Shown: piece by piece, positions 60,971 through 64,000 of the stretch
Position numbering within the stretch: position 1 is the stretch's first letter
Layout: every line of letters begins with the position of its first letter
Origin: Saccharomonospora marina XMU15
GTDB taxonomy: Bacteria; Actinomycetota; Actinomycetes; Mycobacteriales; Pseudonocardiaceae
Reading direction: 5' to 3'
Length of the DNA: 64,000 nucleotides
NCBI RefSeq assembly: GCF_000244955.1
Contig: NZ_CM001439.1
Span: forward strand, 2,632,628 to 2,696,627
Notes under the pieces: model-generated
Databases searched by the model: none
Seen by the model: the letters and a program-made list of their open reading frames with translations, nothing else
Told to the model about the DNA's origin: nothing
Program-made: the position numbers and the translations under genes

Positions 60971-61879
60971 TCACGACGCCACGTCGACCCTGTCGATCTC
61001 GTCGCGCTTGCGCTGCTGGGCTCGGTGTCGCCGGTAGCCGACGAAGGTCAGTGCGGCCGCGGCGGCCACCGCCACCGGAATGATCCAGGCGACCGGATGG
61101 TCGGCGAGTGCGCTCCACACCTGCGAGGGCAGTTGCTGGACCAGCAGGAAGCCACCCATGACGATGACGAACCAGCCGAAGCCCTTGCGCAGCACACCCT
61201 CGGGGATGCGCCCCGCGAGCCGCCCGCCGATCACGCCGCCGACGACGGCGGCGCCGGTGACGGCGAGTGCCAGCGGCCAGTTGATCTCGACACTGGCCAG
61301 GTAGCCCGCGAGACCGGCGAAGGACTTCATCGCGATCACCACGAGCGAGGTCCCGACGGCGACACCCATCGGCAGCCCGCCGAGCAACGCCAGCGCGGGC
61401 ACCACGAGGAATCCGCCACCCGCGCCGACCAATCCTGTCACCAGCCCGACGACGACGCCCTCGGCGATGACCTTGCCGACGGGCATCTCGCCGTGGACCT
61501 TCGGTGCCTCGGCGCCACCACGGGTGCGCCTGCCCCTGATCATCGCCACCGCGGTGGCGATCATCATCAGGCCGAAGCCGACGAGCAGCCACACGCCGGG
61601 GATGAACTCCGCGAGCCGCCCACCGCCGTAGGCGCCCGCCATGCCCGCGGCGCCGAAGACGAGTCCGGTTCGCCAGCGAACCCGGCCTGCCCTGGCGTGC
61701 GAGATCGCGCCGATCGCGCTGGTGACGCCGACGACGAACAGCGACATGGCGATCGCCTGCTTGGCGTCGACTCCGGCCAGGTAGACCAGGATCGGCACGG
61801 TGAGGATCGAGCCGCCGCCGCCGAGTACACCGAGCGCGAGCCCGATGAACACGGCGGCGGCGATGGTCAACACGAGCAT
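60971..61879 (-). CDS. TauE/SafE-family sulfite/anion exporter
   Basis: The 302-residue protein has about eight membrane helices with the TauE/SafE pattern (LGVLGGGGSILTVPILVYLAGVDAKQAIAMSLFVVGVTSA, about residues 17-56; VTGLVGAGGGFLVVPALALLGG in the second half). In cst-type operons this protein exports sulfite or related sulfur anions. It is 4 bp downstream of the rhodanese gene and convergent with the P1B ATPase (13-bp gap). Confidence 0.92.
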   Translation of the reverse strand: MLVLTIAAAVFIGLALGVLGGGGSILTVPILVYLAGVDAKQAIAMSLFVVGVTSAIGAISHARAGRVRWRTGLVFGAAGMAGAYGGGRLAEFIPGVWLLVGFGLMMIATAVAMIRGRRTRGGAEAPKVHGEMPVGKVIAEGVVVGLVTGLVGAGGGFLVVPALALLGGLPMGVAVGTSLVVIAMKSFAGLAGYLASVEINWPLALAVTGAAVVGGVIGGRLAGRIPEGVLRKGFGWFVIVMGGFLLVQQLPSQVWSALADHPVAWIIPVAVAAAAALTFVGYRRHRAQQRKRDEIDRVDVAS

Positions 61880-61883
61880 CAGA

Positions 61884-62471
61884 TCACGACCGCTCGTCCC
61901 GCAGTGCGGCGAACACGTCCTCGACGGTGGTGCGTGGACCCCGGTTGTACGGCAGCTTTGCCAGCAGCATGCCCATCGCGCACGTGTTCGTCACGGCCGC
62001 GAACGTCAGCCCCGCGCCGACGAAGGCGGCGACCCACTTCGCGGGCGGGAACACGATGCTCACCAGGACCGACACCAGCACGATGGACCCGGCAACGAGC
62101 CGCACCTGCCGTTCCAGCTCCCAGCGCTGGTCACCGCGGTTCACCGGGCCACCGTCGGCCAGCCAGGCGGCGATCCCGCCGTCGAGCACGCGCAGGTTCG
62201 GCAATCCGGTCTCGGCCAGCGCGCGCTCGGCCTGCGCCGCCCGCTCACCCGCGCGGCAGATCAACACGACCTGCTCGTCGAGGTGGTTGCGCAGCTCGGC
62301 ACGGTGCTCGCGGAGCAGATCGAGCGGCACGTTGTACGAGCCGGGGATGTGCGCGCCGTTGAACTCGCCGGGAGTGCGCACGTCGATCAGCCGGGGAGCC
62401 GCTCCGGTTTCCAGCAGCCGCCGCAGCCCCACGACGTCGAGTCTGATCGGCGAGTTGGCGGGGCTGCTCAT
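61884..62471 (-). CDS. Rhodanese with C-terminal DUF2892 membrane domain
   Basis: The 195-residue protein has an N-terminal rhodanese domain (LIDVRTPGEFNGAHIPGSYNVPL; active-site loop CRAGERA with Cys72). Two C-terminal membrane helices (about residues 125-165) of the DUF2892/YgaP type follow, with the motif NTCAMGMLLAKLPYN. It is a membrane-bound sulfurtransferase handling persulfide. Its start overlaps the stop of the persulfide dioxygenase gene (ATGA). Confidence 0.93.
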   Translation of the reverse strand: MSSPANSPIRLDVVGLRRLLETGAAPRLIDVRTPGEFNGAHIPGSYNVPLDLLREHRAELRNHLDEQVVLICRAGERAAQAERALAETGLPNLRVLDGGIAAWLADGGPVNRGDQRWELERQVRLVAGSIVLVSVLVSIVFPPAKWVAAFVGAGLTFAAVTNTCAMGMLLAKLPYNRGPRTTVEDVFAALRDERS

Positions 62472-63847
62472 GCGTTCTCCTCGATGAGGTCTGCGGCGTT
62501 ACCGAAGTTGTCGTCGATGCACACCACGGTCCTGCCCGCGCGGGCGAGCAGGCTCGCGGCCGCGGCGGCGCGGTAGCCGCCCTGGCAGTGCACCCACACC
62601 GTGCCCTCGGGGATCTTGTCGATGCTCGTCGGCAGTGCGGGCAGCGGAATGTGGACGGCGCCCTCGATGTGGCCGGACTTCCATTCGTTGTCGAGCCGGA
62701 CGTCGACCACGACGTCCGGCGAGGGGAACCCGCTGGGCGGGTTGCCCTGCTTGGCGGCCGCCAGGTCGGCGAACGTGGCGACCGGCAGTTCCTTGAGGTG
62801 CTGCTCGCTGTCGGCCCACTGCTCCGGGCTACCGGTGGCCTGGGCGGCGGGCCGGTCGATGCCGATCCTGGCCAGTTCGCGCTGTGCTTCGGCGACCTGC
62901 TCGGGCGACTCACCGAGCAGTGTGATCGGTTCGCCCCACGGCGCCAGCCAGCCGAGCCAGGTCGACATCGGGCCGTCGATGCCGAAGCTCAACGTGCCGC
63001 TGAGGTGCCGGTGGGAGAACGCCTTGCGGGAGCGCAGGTCCACGACCCACTCGCCCGCCTCGATGCGTTCGCGCAGCTCGGTGGCCTCGGCGCGCTTGGG
63101 TGGGCTGAGGTCCACCAGGTCGGCACCGTTGGCGTTGGCCACGCCCATGTGCGCGTAGTAGGCCGGGTAGGCGTCCAGGCCCGCGAGGGTCCGGTTGACG
63201 AAGTCGTCGGCCTCCAGCCGCAACGCCGGGTTCTGGGTGCGCTCGCGCCCGATGGTGGACGCGACGCCGTCCGCCTGTGTCGCGGAGCAGAAGCTGCCGA
63301 ACCCGTGGGTCGGCCATACCTGCGCTCCGTCGGGAAGCAGGTCGGCGAGCCTGCGCGCGGAGGCGTGCTGGTGCTTGGCCAGGGTGTGCGCGTGCTCCTT
63401 GCCGAGCAGGTCGGTGCGCCCCGTCGTGCCGAACAGCAGCGACCCGCCGGTGAACACGCCGATCGGCCCTTCGGTGCCGTGCAGCACGTAGGACAGGTGG
63501 TTGAAGGTGTGGCCCGGGGTGGACACCACGCCGATGCGCATGTTCTCGGACACGGCGATCTCGTCGCCGTCGCGCACCGGGGTGCGATCGAAGGCCACGT
63601 CGTCGTCGGCGGAGACGAGGTAGGCAGCGCCGGTCACCTTGGCCAGCGCCAGACCGCCCGAGACGTAGTCGTTGTGCAGATGTGTCTCGACGACGTGCGT
63701 GATCCGCACTCCCAACCTGCCCGCGGCGGTCAGGAAGCGGTCGATGTCGCGCTGTGGGTCGACCACCACGGCCACCTGCCCGTCATGGGCCAGGTAGCTG
63801 CGGTCGCCAAGGGAGGAGGTCTCCACGACCTCGACGTCAATCGGCAT
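62468..63847 (-). CDS. Persulfide dioxygenase-rhodanese fusion (CstB-like)
   Basis: The 459-residue protein has an N-terminal metallo-beta-lactamase persulfide dioxygenase domain (THLHNDYVSG with His56, His58, Asp60; STPGHTFNHLSY), a middle rhodanese fold without an active-site cysteine (about residues 260-340) and a C-terminal rhodanese with CQGGYRA (Cys421). This is the three-domain order of Staphylococcus CstB, which oxidises persulfides to thiosulfate. It heads a coupled operon with rhodanese-DUF2892 and TauE/SafE. ATG 63847 starts the MBL domain; two CsoR/CstR-type operators lie upstream. Confidence 0.93.
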   Translation of the reverse strand: MPIDVEVVETSSLGDRSYLAHDGQVAVVVDPQRDIDRFLTAAGRLGVRITHVVETHLHNDYVSGGLALAKVTGAAYLVSADDDVAFDRTPVRDGDEIAVSENMRIGVVSTPGHTFNHLSYVLHGTEGPIGVFTGGSLLFGTTGRTDLLGKEHAHTLAKHQHASARRLADLLPDGAQVWPTHGFGSFCSATQADGVASTIGRERTQNPALRLEADDFVNRTLAGLDAYPAYYAHMGVANANGADLVDLSPPKRAEATELRERIEAGEWVVDLRSRKAFSHRHLSGTLSFGIDGPMSTWLGWLAPWGEPITLLGESPEQVAEAQRELARIGIDRPAAQATGSPEQWADSEQHLKELPVATFADLAAAKQGNPPSGFPSPDVVVDVRLDNEWKSGHIEGAVHIPLPALPTSIDKIPEGTVWVHCQGGYRAAAAASLLARAGRTVVCIDDNFGNAADLIEENA

Positions 63848-63881
63848 TGTGTGTTTGCCCTTCGCTCGTCGATGGTCTTGC

Positions 63882-63897
63882 ATACCCCAAGGGGTAT
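63882..63897. promoter_or_regulatory. CsoR/CstR-type operator 1
   Basis: ATACCCC-AA-GGGGTAT has perfect 7-bp arms with a 2-bp centre, the form of CsoR-family operators (TACCCC..GGGGTA). It is 35 bp upstream of the persulfide dioxygenase start. Confidence 0.85.
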
Positions 63898-63939
63898 CTG
63901 ACCCCACCACGATAACGCAGGTCCGTGCTTGGTTTCCAC

Positions 63940-63953
63940 TACCCCGAGGGGTA
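63940..63953. promoter_or_regulatory. CsoR/CstR-type operator 2
   Basis: TACCCC-GA-GGGGTA is a second copy of the same operator, 58 bp centre to centre from the first. The two probably flank the promoter. The cognate repressor gene (CstR/CsoR) is not in the window and may lie beyond 64000. Confidence 0.85.
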
Positions 63954-64000
63954 TAGATCAAAACCACTGGTCAGCGCAACCGCGCGTGGCGAAGGCCCGG

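Overview
The window is high-GC DNA with GTG/TTG starts, tightly overlapping operons, ClpS-DUF2017, a mycothiol-type isomerase fold and many TetR genes. This points to an actinomycete, most likely Pseudonocardiaceae (Amycolatopsis/Prauserella/Saccharomonospora-like). That placement is inferred from gene content, not from a marker gene. No rRNA, tRNA, CRISPR array, transposase or phage gene was recognised.

Layout. 0-6.9 kb: housekeeping and accessory genes (alpha/beta hydrolase, CGNR regulator, EamA exporter, clpS-DUF2017, a TetR-controlled three-gene operon, a frameshifted SARP regulator, a PIG-L deacetylase). 6.9-13.7 kb: two Na+/solute symporter systems, one translationally coupled to a LytS/LytT two-component pair, the other a DUF4212 small subunit plus large subunit followed by a strong terminator. 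13.9-21.4 kb: a doubly damaged nitrilase, a TetR, a Tat-exported xanthine-dehydrogenase-type enzyme (Mo subunit + 2Fe-2S subunit), DUF2231, and an OmpR-type two-component pair. 21.7-25.7 kb: P-type cation ATPase, MDMPI-fold protein, acyltransferase-like protein. 25.8-34.4 kb: ArsR and LysR regulators and a four-gene operon: fused 4x[4Fe-4S]/NrfD subunit, cytoplasmic molybdopterin oxidoreductase, Mrp/ApbC Fe-S carrier and SulP anion transporter.

35.1-46.9 kb: a complete propane/phenol-type soluble di-iron monooxygenase locus (mimR; small ORF; mimABCD; amidohydrolase; DUF59 protein; alcohol dehydrogenase; dedicated GroEL; ABM protein), with two matching 15-bp palindromes and several intercistronic hairpins. 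47-51.6 kb: MBL hydrolase, YceI, SDR, OYE-type flavin oxidoreductase and TetR. 51.7-58.5 kb: narGHJI respiratory nitrate reductase on the minus strand, with a divergent P1B-type ATPase carrying a C-terminal hemerythrin domain. 61-63.8 kb: a reactive-sulfur module (persulfide dioxygenase-rhodanese, rhodanese-DUF2892, TauE/SafE) preceded by two CsoR/CstR-type operators.

How the genes may work together: the window is rich in redox metalloenzymes. Two operons carry their own DUF59/Mrp-type metal-cluster assembly protein. The cytoplasmic molybdoenzyme with a NrfD anchor and a sulfate-type transporter, the persulfide/sulfite module and nitrate reductase would together allow oxidation of sulfur species or an organic donor coupled to quinone and nitrate. 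That link is inference. A 21-bp tandem repeat occurs as arrays of about four copies at four intergenic sites in both orientations and is not explained by any gene.
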